A stretch of 41,420 nucleotides of DNA from a bacterium. GTDB lineage: Bacteria; Bacillota; Clostridia; Oscillospirales; Acutalibacteraceae. Made by a program: the position numbers and the translations under genes. Positions 30,548 through 39,368 of the stretch are shown here, in pieces; position 1 is the stretch's first letter, and every line of letters starts with the position of its first letter. The notes under the pieces were generated by a model, which did not search any database, was not told the origin of the DNA, and saw nothing but the letters and a program-made list of their open reading frames with translations. The stretch is taken from contig SFWF01000002.1 of NCBI GenBank assembly GCA_004560045.1, forward strand, positions 1 to 41,420. Reading direction: 5' to 3'.

Positions 30548-33500
30548 TTATTTACCGTAGAGCTCAACAAGCTTTTCGAGGTGAGCACGACGAGCCTTTG
30601 CGGCTTCGGATGCCTTATCGAAGAGCTCTTCTGCGCGCTCGGGGAATGCACGGGTGAGAGAAGAGTAACGTGCTTCGCCGAGGATGAACTCCTTGTAATC
30701 GTCGGTAGCAGGCTTGCTGTCGAGGCTGAAGGGGTTCTTGCCTTCTGCCTTGAGGGCAGGATTATAACGGAACATATCCCAGTATCCGCAGGCAACAGCC
30801 TTCTTCATTTCCTTCTGACAGTTGACCATACCGCCCTTGATGGAGTGCATTTCGCAGGGAGAGTAGCAGATAACGATAGAAGGTCCGTTATAAGCTTCAG
30901 CTTCCTTGATAGCCTTAAGGGTCTGATTCTGGTCGGCGCCCATAGCAACCTGTGCTACGTATACGTAACCGTAGGACATAGCGATCTCGGCAAGGGACTT
31001 CTTAGCGATAGCCTTACCTGCGGCAGCGAACTGTGCAACCTGACCGATGTTGGAAGCCTTGGAGGCCTGTCCGCCGGTGTTGGAGTAAACCTCGGTATCG
31101 AATACCATGATGTTTACGTCCTGACCTGCGGCGAGGACGTGGTCAACACCGCCGAAGCCGATGTCGTATGCCCATCCGTCACCACCGAAGATCCAAACAG
31201 ACTTCTTAGCGAGGTATTCCTTCTTGGCAAGAACAGCGGGAGCGGTGGGGCAGCCCTGAGCAGCAGCCTTTTCGAGCTCGGCTACGAGAGCCTCGGTAGC
31301 GGCAGCGTTCTTGTTGGTGTCGTTAGCGGTTGCGAAGTAGGCTTCTGCAGCAGCCTTGAATTCGGCAGAAGCCTTATCGGATTCGGCCATTTCCTTAACC
31401 TGAGCCATAAGACCGTCTCTGATGGCCTTCTGACCAAGGTATATACCAAAGCCGTGCTCAGCGTTATCCTCGAAGAGGGAGTTTGCCCAAGCAGGACCGT
31501 GACCCTTAGCGTTTACGGTATAGGGAGAGGTTGCGGCAGGTCCGCCCCAGATGGAAGAACATCCGGTAGCATTGGAGATGTACATCTTGTCACCGAAGAG
31601 CTGAGTAACGAGACGTGCGTAAGCGGTTTCTGCACAGCCTGCGCAGGAGCCTGAGAACTCGAGGAGGGGCTTCTTGTACTGAGAAGCGATGAGGTTTGCA
31701 TCGCCTGCAACGCCTTCCTTCTCGGTAACGTTGGCTACGCAGTAATCGAATACTTCCTGCTCAGCAAGCTGAGAAGCCTGAGCAACCATCTTGAGGGAGC
31801 TCGTGGGACATTCGCCAACGCAGACTCCGCATCCCATACAGTCGAGAGGAGATACAGCCATAACGAAGGAGTAACCCTTGTTGGTAGCGAGCTTTTCCTT
31901 GGTTGCAACCTTCATATTTGCGGGAGCGGCTGCCTTCTCGTCAGCAGAGAGAGCATAAGGACGGATAGTAGCATGGGGGCAAACAAATGCGCACTTGTTA
32001 CATCCGATACAGGTTTCGTTATTCCACTCGGGAACCATAACGGCAACACCGCGCTTTTCAAAAGCGGAAGCGCCCTGCTCGAAGGTACCGTCAGCGTGGT
32101 CGATGAATGCGGAAACGGGGAGAGAATCACCGTCCATAAGAGCAACCGGCTTCATAATTCCGTCAACCATCTTTTCGAGCTTGGAGGTCTCGTTATTAGC
32201 GGCCGCGGCCTTATCGTCGGTAGCGGTAGCCCAGGAAGCGGGAACGTCGATCTTAACGTATGCGGTAGCACCGGCATCGATAGCCTTCTCGTTCATCTCG
32301 ACGATCTCTTTACCCTTCTTCATGAACTTCTGTGCCTTTTCCTTCATATAGCCGATGGCCTCTTCCTCGGGAAGAACCTTGGAGAGAGAGAAGAATGCAG
32401 ACTGAAGAACGGTGTTGGTACGCTTGCCGAGACCGATCTGAGCGGCGAGGTCGATAGCGTTAACGGTATAAAGCTGAACATTGTTCTTAGCGATATACTG
32501 CTTTGCCTCTGCGGGCATATACTTGTCGAGGTCTTCAGGGGACCACTGACAGTTGATGAGGAATACACCGCCGGGCTTAACGTCGTTAACCATCTTGTAA
32601 CCCTTGATTACGTAAGAGGGGTTGTGGCAGGCAACGAAGTCGGCCTTATTGATGTAGTAAGGGCTCTTAATAGGCTTGTCTCCGAAGCGGAGGTGAGAAA
32701 TGGTGATACCGCCGGTCTTCTTGGAGTCGTACTGGAAGTAAGCCTGAACGTACTTGTCGGTGTGATCACCGATAATCTTGATGGAGTCTTTGTTTGCGCC
32801 AACGGTTCCGTCACCGCCGAGACCCCAGAACTTGCATTCGATGGTGCCTTCTGCTGCGGTGTTGGGAGCGGGCTTCTCTTCGAGAGAAAGGCCGGTAACG
32901 TCGTCTACGATACCGATGGTGAACTGTGCCTTGGGAGCATCTTTGGCGAGCTCGTCATATACAGCGAATACGCTTGAAGGAGGAGTATCCTTAGAACCGA
33001 GACCGTAACGTCCGCCAATAACCTTGATGTCGTTTCTGCCCATAGCGGCAAGAGCGGCAACAACGTCGAGGAAGAGAGGCTCACCGAGGGAGCCGGGCTC
33101 CTTGGTTCTGTCGAGGACGGCAACCTTTTTAACGGTTGCGGGGATAGCGGCAGCAAGCTTTTCAGCAGAAAAAGGACGATAGAGACGTACCTTTACGAGA
33201 CCGACCTTCTCACCCTTAGCGAGGAGATAGTCGATAACCTCTTCTGCGACGTCGCAGATAGAGCCCATAGCAACGATTACGCGATCGGCATCCTCTGCAC
33301 CGTAGTAGTTGAAGAGCTTATAGTCGGTTCCGAGCTTGTCGTTAACCTTATTCATATATTCTTCAACGATTGCGGGAACAGCGTCATAGTACTTGTTGCA
33401 GGCCTCACGGTGCTGGAAGAAGATATCTCCGTTTTCGTGAGAACCGCGCATTACGGGATGCTCAGGGTTAAGTGCGCGCTTGCGGAAAGCCTCAACAGCG

Positions 33501-34093
33501 TCCATATCGCACATTTCCTTAAGATCCTCAAAATCCCAAACCTGAATCTTCTGAAGCTCGTGAGAGGTACGGAAGCCGTCGAAGAAGTTGATGAAGGGAA
33601 CGCGGCTCTTGATGGTAGCAAGGTGTGCTACGGCGCCGAGGTCCATAACTTCCTGAGCGTTGGTCTCTGCGAGCATTGCGAAACCGGTCTGACGGCAGGC
33701 GTAAACGTCGGAATGATCGCCGAAGATGTTGAGAGCGTGAGAAGCTACGCAACGAGCCGACACGTGGAATACGCAGGGAAGAAGCTCACCTGCGATCTTG
33801 TACATATTGGGGATCATAAGAAGAAGACCCTGCGATGCGGTGTAGGTGGTGGTAAGAGCACCTGCGTTAAGAGAACCGTGAACGGTACCTGCTGCACCGG
33901 CTTCGGACTGCATTTCCGAAACCTTAACGGTGGTTCCAAAGATGTTTTTGAGTCCCTGCGCCGACCACTGGTCTACGTAGTCTGCCATAGGGCTGGACGG
34001 GGTGATAGGATAGATTCCTGCAACCTCAGTAAACGCATAAGACACGTGTGCTGCGGCGTTGTTACCGTCCATGGTTTTAAATTTTCTGGCCAT
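30548..34093 (-). CDS. nifJ: Pyruvate:ferredoxin (flavodoxin) oxidoreductase, single-chain
   Basis: Oxygen-sensitive enzyme that turns pyruvate and CoA into acetyl-CoA, CO2 and reduced ferredoxin, the main pyruvate exit in fermenting Clostridia. At 1181 residues it is the usual homodimer-type length. In order: the N-terminal pyrimidine domain (GIYPITPSSPMADYVDQW), domain II/III, the gamma-like domain (FWGLGGDGTVGANKDSIK), two 4Fe-4S clusters at about 690 (CIGCNKCAFVCP) and 755 (CMGCGVCVGECP), and the TPP domain with a further cluster (SCAGCAETAY), GGDGWAYDIGFGG and NTGGQ. The start MARKFKTMDG was chosen for AAGGAGG nearby; the longer frame begins in unsupported sequence. Monocistronic with promoter and terminator. 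Confidence 0.96.
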   Translation of the reverse strand: MARKFKTMDGNNAAAHVSYAFTEVAGIYPITPSSPMADYVDQWSAQGLKNIFGTTVKVSEMQSEAGAAGTVHGSLNAGALTTTYTASQGLLLMIPNMYKIAGELLPCVFHVSARCVASHALNIFGDHSDVYACRQTGFAMLAETNAQEVMDLGAVAHLATIKSRVPFINFFDGFRTSHELQKIQVWDFEDLKEMCDMDAVEAFRKRALNPEHPVMRGSHENGDIFFQHREACNKYYDAVPAIVEEYMNKVNDKLGTDYKLFNYYGAEDADRVIVAMGSICDVAEEVIDYLLAKGEKVGLVKVRLYRPFSAEKLAAAIPATVKKVAVLDRTKEPGSLGEPLFLDVVAALAAMGRNDIKVIGGRYGLGSKDTPPSSVFAVYDELAKDAPKAQFTIGIVDDVTGLSLEEKPAPNTAAEGTIECKFWGLGGDGTVGANKDSIKIIGDHTDKYVQAYFQYDSKKTGGITISHLRFGDKPIKSPYYINKADFVACHNPSYVIKGYKMVNDVKPGGVFLINCQWSPEDLDKYMPAEAKQYIAKNNVQLYTVNAIDLAAQIGLGKRTNTVLQSAFFSLSKVLPEEEAIGYMKEKAQKFMKKGKEIVEMNEKAIDAGATAYVKIDVPASWATATDDKAAAANNETSKLEKMVDGIMKPVALMDGDSLPVSAFIDHADGTFEQGASAFEKRGVAVMVPEWNNETCIGCNKCAFVCPHATIRPYALSADEKAAAPANMKVATKEKLATNKGYSFVMAVSPLDCMGCGVCVGECPTSSLKMVAQASQLAEQEVFDYCVANVTEKEGVAGDANLIASQYKKPLLEFSGSCAGCAETAYARLVTQLFGDKMYISNATGCSSIWGGPAATSPYTVNAKGHGPAWANSLFEDNAEHGFGIYLGQKAIRDGLMAQVKEMAESDKASAEFKAAAEAYFATANDTNKNAAATEALVAELEKAAAQGCPTAPAVLAKKEYLAKKSVWIFGGDGWAYDIGFGGVDHVLAAGQDVNIMVFDTEVYSNTGGQASKASNIGQVAQFAAAGKAIAKKSLAEIAMSYGYVYVAQVAMGADQNQTLKAIKEAEAYNGPSIVICYSPCEMHSIKGGMVNCQKEMKKAVACGYWDMFRYNPALKAEGKNPFSLDSKPATDDYKEFILGEARYSSLTRAFPERAEELFDKASEAAKARRAHLEKLVELYGK

Positions 34094-34156
34094 GAAGATA
34101 TTCCTCCTTGATATTTGAATAGGGTTTATGTGTCTGCACATTCCCATACATCGTAC

Positions 34157-34185
34157 ATTGTACTACTTTTCTTTCAAAAAGTAAA
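34157..34185 (-). promoter_or_regulatory. Promoter of the PFOR gene
   Basis: On the minus strand TTTACT (34180-34185) and TACAAT (34157-34162) are 17 bp apart, leaving a leader of about 60 nt. Confidence 0.65.
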
Positions 34186-34193
34186 TAGGAAAA

Positions 34194-34211
34194 TTGTTAT
34201 TTTTATGACAA
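34194..34211. promoter_or_regulatory. Possible Rex-type redox operator
   Basis: TTGTTATTTTTATGACAA resembles the Rex consensus (TTGTTAA, four bases, TTAACAA), matching 11 of 14 defined positions. It lies 8 bp above the PFOR -35 box. AT-rich chance matches are possible. Confidence 0.3.
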
Positions 34212-34253
34212 AATTTAAATTATCTTTTAAAATACGGCGCCTATTCTATTTTA

Positions 34254-34283
34254 TTGACAGATTACTAATAACGATAGTATAAT
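34254..34283 (+). promoter_or_regulatory. Promoter of the lipoprotein gene
   Basis: TTGACA (34254-34259) and TATAAT (34278-34283) are 18 bp apart, 28 bp before the start. Confidence 0.75.
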
Positions 34284-34311
34284 ATAAAAAGCCAAAGGAA
34301 GGAGACAGAGT

Positions 34312-35139
34312 ATGAACAGAATTTTTTCCGCAATGCTTGCGGTTTTACTTATTATTTCGCTTATCGGATGTGGCGGAAGGGACAATTCGGACGATAAGAC
34401 GCCATCTGTACCGAGCAGACCCGGCTATTGGAGCGAGCTTAAGGTCTCGGCCGACGCGCTTTGCAACAAATACGTTTCGGCCGACACAAAGGTCAGGGTA
34501 TCGGGGATAATAAACGATATTAACCCCATTATCGAGCCCTCTCTTTCGGACTTTTACTATGAATACAGACGCACCGAATCCGATTCCCTTACGGCAATAG
34601 GAATAGAGGGGCTTCCCGTTCTTCTTTCGTTTTGTGAAAGAGAAACGGCGTCTAAAGGAGACCCGCTCTACCGTTCGTTATTAAGCGGGGTGTTTTTCGC
34701 CATCTGCAGAACGGATATTAAGGAGATAGAGACTACCGAAGAGCTCTCATCAGACGAGGACGGCGAACTTACGGTAAAATTTTACCGCTATGCCGAAAAG
34801 AGAATAGCCGAGATAATGGCTTCGGACAAAAGTACCGCAGAAAAGATCTCCGAGCTCAGGCATTTCGGAATACTCTCCATTCCCGAGGTCAGGGCCGAGA
34901 TCGATAAGGGAAACAAGGGATTCGAGGCTTATTTTACCGCTATAGGCGTTCATTTATCGGTTCCCGAGTTTATGAATTTTATGGCCGACCCCAACTCTGA
35001 GGAAACGACCGATCAGCGCTATGATAAAATAAAGGTCTCTGAGGGCTCGGAAGGGTTTGATTATAAGATATGGCTCGGCGAAAACGAAAAAGCACTTGAT
35101 ACCTTCTTTAAATTTATGAACGAATACTCGGCAGAGTAA
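34312..35139 (+). CDS. Lipoprotein of unknown function
   Basis: A 275-residue exported protein with a type II signal peptide: MNRIFSAML, a hydrophobic stretch and the lipobox LIGC with Cys20 as the predicted lipidated residue, followed by a charged linker (GGRDNSDDK). The rest is hydrophilic, rich in Glu, Ser and Lys, probably mostly helical, with no catalytic motif I can name. AAGGAAGGAG precedes the ATG. It has its own consensus promoter and is divergent from PFOR and convergent with galE. Lgt (2540-3481) would lipidate it. I do not recognise a family. Confidence 0.82.
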   Translation: MNRIFSAMLAVLLIISLIGCGGRDNSDDKTPSVPSRPGYWSELKVSADALCNKYVSADTKVRVSGIINDINPIIEPSLSDFYYEYRRTESDSLTAIGIEGLPVLLSFCERETASKGDPLYRSLLSGVFFAICRTDIKEIETTEELSSDEDGELTVKFYRYAEKRIAEIMASDKSTAEKISELRHFGILSIPEVRAEIDKGNKGFEAYFTAIGVHLSVPEFMNFMADPNSEETTDQRYDKIKVSEGSEGFDYKIWLGENEKALDTFFKFMNEYSAE

Positions 35140-35154
35140 AGAGAACTAAAAATT

Positions 35155-35182
35155 AAACGGTCCATAACAAAATGAACCGTTT
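35155..35182. terminator. Terminator between the lipoprotein gene and galE
   Basis: AAACGGTCCAT (35155-35165) pairs with ATGAACCGTTT (35172-35182) with one mismatch. The minus-strand side is followed by AATTTTTAG, so it fits galE best. Confidence 0.6.
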
Positions 35183-35192
35183 AAGCTTAAAA

Positions 35193-36206
35193 TTATTCGC
35201 CGTATCCGTTGGGGTTTTTAGACTGCCAATTCCAGGAGTCGCGGCACATATCGTCGACGTCCTTCTTGGCCTCCCAGCCGAGAAGCTCTTTGGCCTTATT
35301 CGCGTTGGCGTATACCTCATCGGGGTCGCCGGGACGGCGGGGAGCAATTACGTAGGGAACCTCTGCGCCCGAAGCCTTAACAAAGGCATCGCGAAGCTGA
35401 AGCACCGAAATACCTTTGCCCGTTCCGAGGTTAATGGCCTCACAGCCCTCGTTTTTAAGGGCCCAGTCTACAGCCTTAACGTGACCCTCGGCAAGGTCGA
35501 CAACGTGAATATAGTCGCGGACACCGGTTCCGTCGACGGTATTGTAGTCGTTTCCGAAAACGTTCAGCCTGGGCAGACGTCCAACCGCAACCTGAGCAAT
35601 ATAGGGCATAAGGTTGTTGGGGATTCCCTTGGGGTCTTCGCCGATGGTTCCGCTTTCGTGAGCACCGATGGGGTTAAAGTAGCGGAGGAGGGCTATAGAC
35701 CAGGTGTTATCCGAAACGTATACGTCGCGGAGTATTTCCTCGATGAAATACTTGGTTCTGCCGTAAGGGTTGATAGCGCCGAGGGGCATATCCTCGGTTA
35801 AAGGCATCTCCTTAGCAACGCCGTAAACGGTGGCCGAAGAGGAGAATACGATCTTCTTACAGTCAAACTCTCTCATAACCTCTAAAAGCACGATGGTAGA
35901 GATAAGGTTATTATCGTAATATTCGATAGGCTTGGCCACAGATTCGCCGACAGCCTTAAGACCTGCGAAATGAATAACGGCATCGATCTTATTTTCGGTA
36001 AAGATCCTTCTCATTGCCTCACGGTCGCGAACGTCTTCTTTATAGAACTTGATTTTCTTGCCGACGATCTTCTCTACTCTCTCGAGGGATTTTTCGCTCG
36101 AGTTATCGAGGTTGTCGACAACGATTACGTCGTAGCCTGCTTTTGTGAGCTCTATGCAGGTATGACTTCCGATATAGCCTGCACCGCCGGTTGTTAAAAT
36201 TGTCAT
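35193..36206 (-). CDS. galE: UDP-glucose 4-epimerase
   Basis: GalE interconverts UDP-glucose and UDP-galactose (Leloir pathway and glycan precursor supply) in the cytoplasm. The chosen start gives 337 residues beginning MTILTTGGAGYIGSHTCIEL with the NAD-binding GxxGxxG. The catalytic Ser-Tyr-Lys is visible (FSSSATVYG, then YGRTKYFIEEIL), and the tail RPGDPDEVYANANKAKELLGW is typical of bacterial GalE. GGAG lies 10 nt before this ATG; the upstream in-frame start would add 21 residues overlapping the promoter. It is monocistronic, with a strong promoter directly upstream. Confidence 0.96.
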   Translation of the reverse strand: MTILTTGGAGYIGSHTCIELTKAGYDVIVVDNLDNSSEKSLERVEKIVGKKIKFYKEDVRDREAMRRIFTENKIDAVIHFAGLKAVGESVAKPIEYYDNNLISTIVLLEVMREFDCKKIVFSSSATVYGVAKEMPLTEDMPLGAINPYGRTKYFIEEILRDVYVSDNTWSIALLRYFNPIGAHESGTIGEDPKGIPNNLMPYIAQVAVGRLPRLNVFGNDYNTVDGTGVRDYIHVVDLAEGHVKAVDWALKNEGCEAINLGTGKGISVLQLRDAFVKASGAEVPYVIAPRRPGDPDEVYANANKAKELLGWEAKKDVDDMCRDSWNWQSKNPNGYGE

Positions 36207-36239
36207 AAATATCACACTCCAAAAATTTACAATAAAGTA

Positions 36240-36269
36240 ATTATACCACTTATTATACCGCCTTGTCAA
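36240..36269 (-). promoter_or_regulatory. Promoter of galE
   Basis: On the minus strand TTGACA (36264-36269) and TATAAT (36240-36245) are 18 bp apart. A second GGTATAAT inside the spacer could be an alternative -10. Confidence 0.75.
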
Positions 36270-36342
36270 TTAAAACTCAACTTCTCCTATTATAGCCCCC
36301 TTATCTTTAAAAGTAAAGTTCGCATTTTGTAATTTTTTTGGG

Positions 36343-36371
36343 TTTACAAGTCGATTTTTTTGTTATATAAT
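36343..36371 (+). promoter_or_regulatory. Promoter of dnaD-dnaI
   Basis: TTTACA (36343-36348) and TATAAT (36366-36371) are 17 bp apart, 34 bp before the DnaD start. Confidence 0.75.
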
Positions 36372-36405
36372 TAGACTACTAACGTTTCAGAAAGGGGCTC
36401 TACCT

Positions 36406-37335
36406 ATGGACTACATACTTAATAACATGGCCTTTACGTCCTCGTTTCTCGTTCCTGCGGCGGTATCGGATCAGCATTTAAGGCTTGCAAGCGGGAATCA
36501 GATAAAGGTATTGCTCTATTTTCTGAGAAACGTATCGGGAGGCACTAACGTAGAGGACATTTCCGCATTTTTAAAGCTTCCCGACGGAGAGGTAAAGGAC
36601 GCCCTCGAGTTCTGGGCTCAGGCAGGAATACTCGTTTCTATCGGGGCCCCCGTAAACGAAGTTAAGGCTGAAGAAAAGCCGAAGGTAGCAAGACCGGTTA
36701 CCGTTAAGCCCACGAGGGAAGAAATTTCGGCTATTGCCTCGACCGACGAAAAGCTTTCCTTCCTTTTGGGCGAGGCCGAAATGAAGCTTGCCCGTACCCT
36801 TCGCGGAAACGAAATGCAGACCCTCTCTTGGCTTTATTTAGACCACGGAATGGACGTTTCGATCATACTTATGCTGGTCGAATATGCCGTAAGCGAGGGC
36901 AAAACCACCATCGCCTTTATTGAGTCCATCGCCCTTTCCTGGCTTGAGGCCGGGGTTACCACTCTTTCCGACGCCGAGAAGCAGATCGAGGCAAGAACCA
37001 AGAAGAAAACGGCCTGGGGAATGGTTGAGGCGGCCTTTGGAATCGAGCACAGAATGCCCAGCGACAAGGAGCTCGAATACGCGAACACCTGGGTTATCGA
37101 GTGGGGCTTTTCCCGCGAAATGCTTAAAGAGGCCTATAATCGCTGTGTTGACGCTAAGGCTAAGCTCGATATGAGATACGTTAACGGTATTTTATCCCGT
37201 TGGTTTAAGGACGAAATAAAGTCGGTCGAAGCTACCCGCGAAACCGAAAAGGTTGCCGCAAGGCCTGCCGACAAAAAGGGCTTTTCGGCCTACGATAAGA
37301 GCCTTGTAGACAAGCTTTTAAATAACGATGATTAA
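36406..37335 (+). CDS. dnaD: DnaD-domain replication initiation/primosome protein
   Basis: A 309-residue protein of the Firmicutes DnaD/DnaB primosome group, which remodels DNA at the origin or stalled forks and helps load the replicative helicase. A winged-helix N-terminal domain (about 15-100, IKVLLYFLRNVSGGTNVEDISAFL) is joined by a Pro/Lys linker to a C-terminal DnaD-like region; the signature YVNGILSRWF near residue 265 corresponds to the YxxxIxxxW motif. AAAGGGG lies 8 nt upstream. It is followed by the helicase-loader ATPase after 8 bp, forming the primosome operon usual in Clostridia. Confidence 0.9.
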   Translation: MDYILNNMAFTSSFLVPAAVSDQHLRLASGNQIKVLLYFLRNVSGGTNVEDISAFLKLPDGEVKDALEFWAQAGILVSIGAPVNEVKAEEKPKVARPVTVKPTREEISAIASTDEKLSFLLGEAEMKLARTLRGNEMQTLSWLYLDHGMDVSIILMLVEYAVSEGKTTIAFIESIALSWLEAGVTTLSDAEKQIEARTKKKTAWGMVEAAFGIEHRMPSDKELEYANTWVIEWGFSREMLKEAYNRCVDAKAKLDMRYVNGILSRWFKDEIKSVEATRETEKVAARPADKKGFSAYDKSLVDKLLNNDD

Positions 37336-37343
37336 GGTGTTAT

Positions 37344-38303
37344 ATGGGATACAGTAAGGAAATTTATGAAAAGGCCCTGGAAATCAAGGCAGGGCAGGTA
37401 AAGGCCGCCAAGGACAAATACGAGGCAGGTCTTTCGAGAATAAGGCAGGAATCGGTCGAGTTTTGCGAGATAGAGGTAGCCCTTGCTAAGGCGGGAAGCT
37501 CCCTTGCTCTTGCGGCAATATCGGGCGAGACCGAAAAGTTTGACCGACTAAAAGATTTTTGCATAGAAAAAAACCGGCGCAAAAGAGAAATTATGTCGGC
37601 CTTCGGAGTAGAAAAGCCGGGATATATTTGTAGTATGTGTGAGGACAGCGGATATAAGGACGGTAAGCTCTGCGGCTGTGTTACCGATATTGCGAAAAAT
37701 CTTGCGTTCAGCGAAATGTCCTCGAAAATGCCAGTTTCGGAATGTAGCTTCGAGAATTTCGATCTGAACTATTATTCCGACGCGGCAGACGGTAGCGGAG
37801 CAGTTCCGAGAAAGCGCGCCGCTTCGATACTAAAGCTTTGTAAGGATTTTTCGGAAGGCTTTTCGAGGGACAGCCGTTCCCTTCTCTTTATGGGAGACGC
37901 AGGCCTCGGTAAGACTCATCTTTCCCTCGCTATCGTATCGGCAGTTTCAGCAAGGGGCTTCGGCGTGGTCTACGGCTCGGCACAGAATCTTTTCGGCGCG
38001 GCAGAAAAGGAGCATTTCTCCTTTAGCGGAGAAACGGCGGCCCTCGACAGTCTTTTAAACTGTGACCTGCTGGTTATAGACGATCTCGGAACCGAGTTTT
38101 ATTCCTCTTATACCGCTTCCCTGTTCTACAACGTAATAAACTCCCGTCTGCTTTCAAAAAGACCGACGGTCATTAACACGAATCTTACCTTTGACGAGCT
38201 TGAAAAACGCTACAGCGCGAGAATAACCTCCCGCTTTATCGGAAGCTACGATATGAAGAAATTCATCGGAAACGATATAAGACAGATAAAGGCTATGGGA
38301 TAA
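37344..38303 (+). CDS. dnaI: DnaC/DnaI-type helicase loader ATPase
   Basis: A 319-residue AAA+ ATPase that places the replicative helicase on DNA. The N-terminal half is coiled-coil-like and includes a zinc-binding CSMCEDSGYKDGKLCGC (C-x2-C-x8-C-x-C). The ATPase half has Walker A GDAGLGKTH, Walker B LLVIDDLGTE, sensor 1 VINTNLTFDEL and an arginine-finger-like region RYSARITSRF. It is encoded 8 bp after DnaD, with AAGGTG overlapping the gap, so the two are co-expressed. A strong terminator follows. The symbol follows Bacillus usage; the protein is annotated DnaC in some genomes. Confidence 0.92.
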   Translation: MGYSKEIYEKALEIKAGQVKAAKDKYEAGLSRIRQESVEFCEIEVALAKAGSSLALAAISGETEKFDRLKDFCIEKNRRKREIMSAFGVEKPGYICSMCEDSGYKDGKLCGCVTDIAKNLAFSEMSSKMPVSECSFENFDLNYYSDAADGSGAVPRKRAASILKLCKDFSEGFSRDSRSLLFMGDAGLGKTHLSLAIVSAVSARGFGVVYGSAQNLFGAAEKEHFSFSGETAALDSLLNCDLLVIDDLGTEFYSSYTASLFYNVINSRLLSKRPTVINTNLTFDELEKRYSARITSRFIGSYDMKKFIGNDIRQIKAMG

Positions 38304-38313
38304 AAGCAAAATC

Positions 38314-38348
38314 AAAAATCCGTTTCTCAAATGAGAGACGGATTTTTT
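38314..38348 (+). terminator. Terminator of dnaD-dnaI
   Basis: A 15-bp stem with one G-T pair (38314-38328/38333-38347) and an AAAT loop ends in TTTTTT. It begins 10 bp after the dnaI stop. Confidence 0.85.
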
Positions 38349-38349
38349 G

Positions 38350-38490
38350 TTTTAAAGGAATTATTTTACGGTATTGTTGGCTACCGCTGCACCGTTTGCC
38401 GCTTTTGCCGTCGTTATAGAAGATGATTGCGCCTTTGTTTGTGCAGTTGAAAACACAATCGGTAACCTCATATTTATTGACTTTTACCGA
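38350..38490 (-). pseudogene. Possible decayed surface-protein fragment
   Basis: One minus-strand frame encodes a protein-like stretch (YEVTDCVFNCTNKGAIIFYN, then DGKSGKRCSGSQQYRK) with no start codon or ribosome site. It is closed upstream by a stop next to the AraC gene and runs out into the dnaI terminator. The DCVFNCTNKGAIIFY style resembles right-handed beta-helix surface proteins, but the match is by eye only. Confidence 0.3.
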
Positions 38491-39266
38491 TTATTTATAT
38501 GCGTATTATAATATTTCGAGCGGTAGGCGGTGGGGCTTATTCCCTCGTGGTAGCCGAAGAATTTTATAAACAGATTTTCGGCGGTAAAGCCCAAATCGAA
38601 GGCTATCTGCTTAACGGTTTTCGAGGTCGTTAGCAGCAGATCCTTGGCATATTTGAGCCTTTCGGCCGCAATATATTCCTTAAGTCCAACCCCGACGGTA
38701 TTTTTGAAAAGCTTTCCGATATAGTCGGGATTATAGCCGAAATTCTCGGATATATCGGCGACGGTGGGGTTCCTCAGAAGATTTCCCCTTACAAACTCTT
38801 TTATTCGGCTTACAAGACCCGAATTCGAGGAGGTCTCCTTAAAGCCGATTTGCGACAGCTCCTCGAAAACGAGAAAAGCAAGTGCGTCGGCGGAATTTCC
38901 CGAATAGGATGGGGTATTTGTAAAATGAAGAAGCCGTTTAAGCTGTTTTTTTATTTCAAACACGTCGGCGCCCGTAAGAGCTTTAAAGGGCAAAGGCATA
39001 TTGGTATGAAAATGAAACCAATAAAAGGCGGTCGTACCAAATGAGGTCTTAAAACCGTAGTGCTCCTTTTCGGGGGAAAGTATGAGAACGTCGTCCTTTT
39101 TAAGACTATACTCGGTCTCCTCCTCGGCAATATGGACCTCACCCTCCAAAACGAGGATAACCTCGGTACTGTTTATTATTCTTCTCGGGTGTATCCAGGG
39201 CTCGTCGGAGCGAAACTCGCCTATCATTTCGTAGGAAAAGGTCTGTTCACCGTTAAAATTTATCAT
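38484..39266 (-). CDS. AraC-family transcriptional regulator with cupin-like sensor
   Basis: A 260-residue regulator. The N-terminal 130 residues look like a cupin sugar-sensing domain (VILVLEGEVHIAEEETEYSL, DVLILSPEKEHYGFK). The C-terminal 100 carry two helix-turn-helix motifs (VADISENFGYNPDYIGKLFK and VKQIAFDLGFTAENLFIKFF) with the end HEGISPTAYRSKYY. The ATG at 39266 is preferred, with GTGAG about 10 nt upstream; a GTG at 39281 is possible but lacks a ribosome site. It is divergent from the GH127 gene and shares its -10 region, so it most likely controls that gene in response to a sugar such as an arabinose derivative (inferred). Confidence 0.88.
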   Translation of the reverse strand: MINFNGEQTFSYEMIGEFRSDEPWIHPRRIINSTEVILVLEGEVHIAEEETEYSLKKDDVLILSPEKEHYGFKTSFGTTAFYWFHFHTNMPLPFKALTGADVFEIKKQLKRLLHFTNTPSYSGNSADALAFLVFEELSQIGFKETSSNSGLVSRIKEFVRGNLLRNPTVADISENFGYNPDYIGKLFKNTVGVGLKEYIAAERLKYAKDLLLTTSKTVKQIAFDLGFTAENLFIKFFGYHEGISPTAYRSKYYNTHINNR

Positions 39267-39301
39267 ATCGGATTTTCTCACTTTATTAAAGATTTTCGGT
39301 C

Positions 39302-39351
39302 TTGCGCGGGGAGTTCGGTCTAATTATAATGGAATTAAGCTTTAAAAGCAA
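39302..39351. promoter_or_regulatory. Overlapping divergent promoters sharing one -10 region
   Basis: The palindromic ATTATAAT (39323-39330) serves both strands. Plus: TTGCGC (39302-39307), 17 bp, TATAAT (39325-39330) for GH127. Minus: TTGCTT (39346-39351), 17 bp, TATAAT (39323-39328) for the AraC gene. The two polymerase positions exclude each other. Confidence 0.55.
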
Positions 39352-39368
39352 TAGTTTGGAGTGATTTT

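Noticed and set aside
31973..32977. Open frame of 334 codons antisense to PFOR
   Set aside because: It mirrors the iron-sulphur and gamma-domain coding sequence of PFOR, with no start signals and no recognisable domain.
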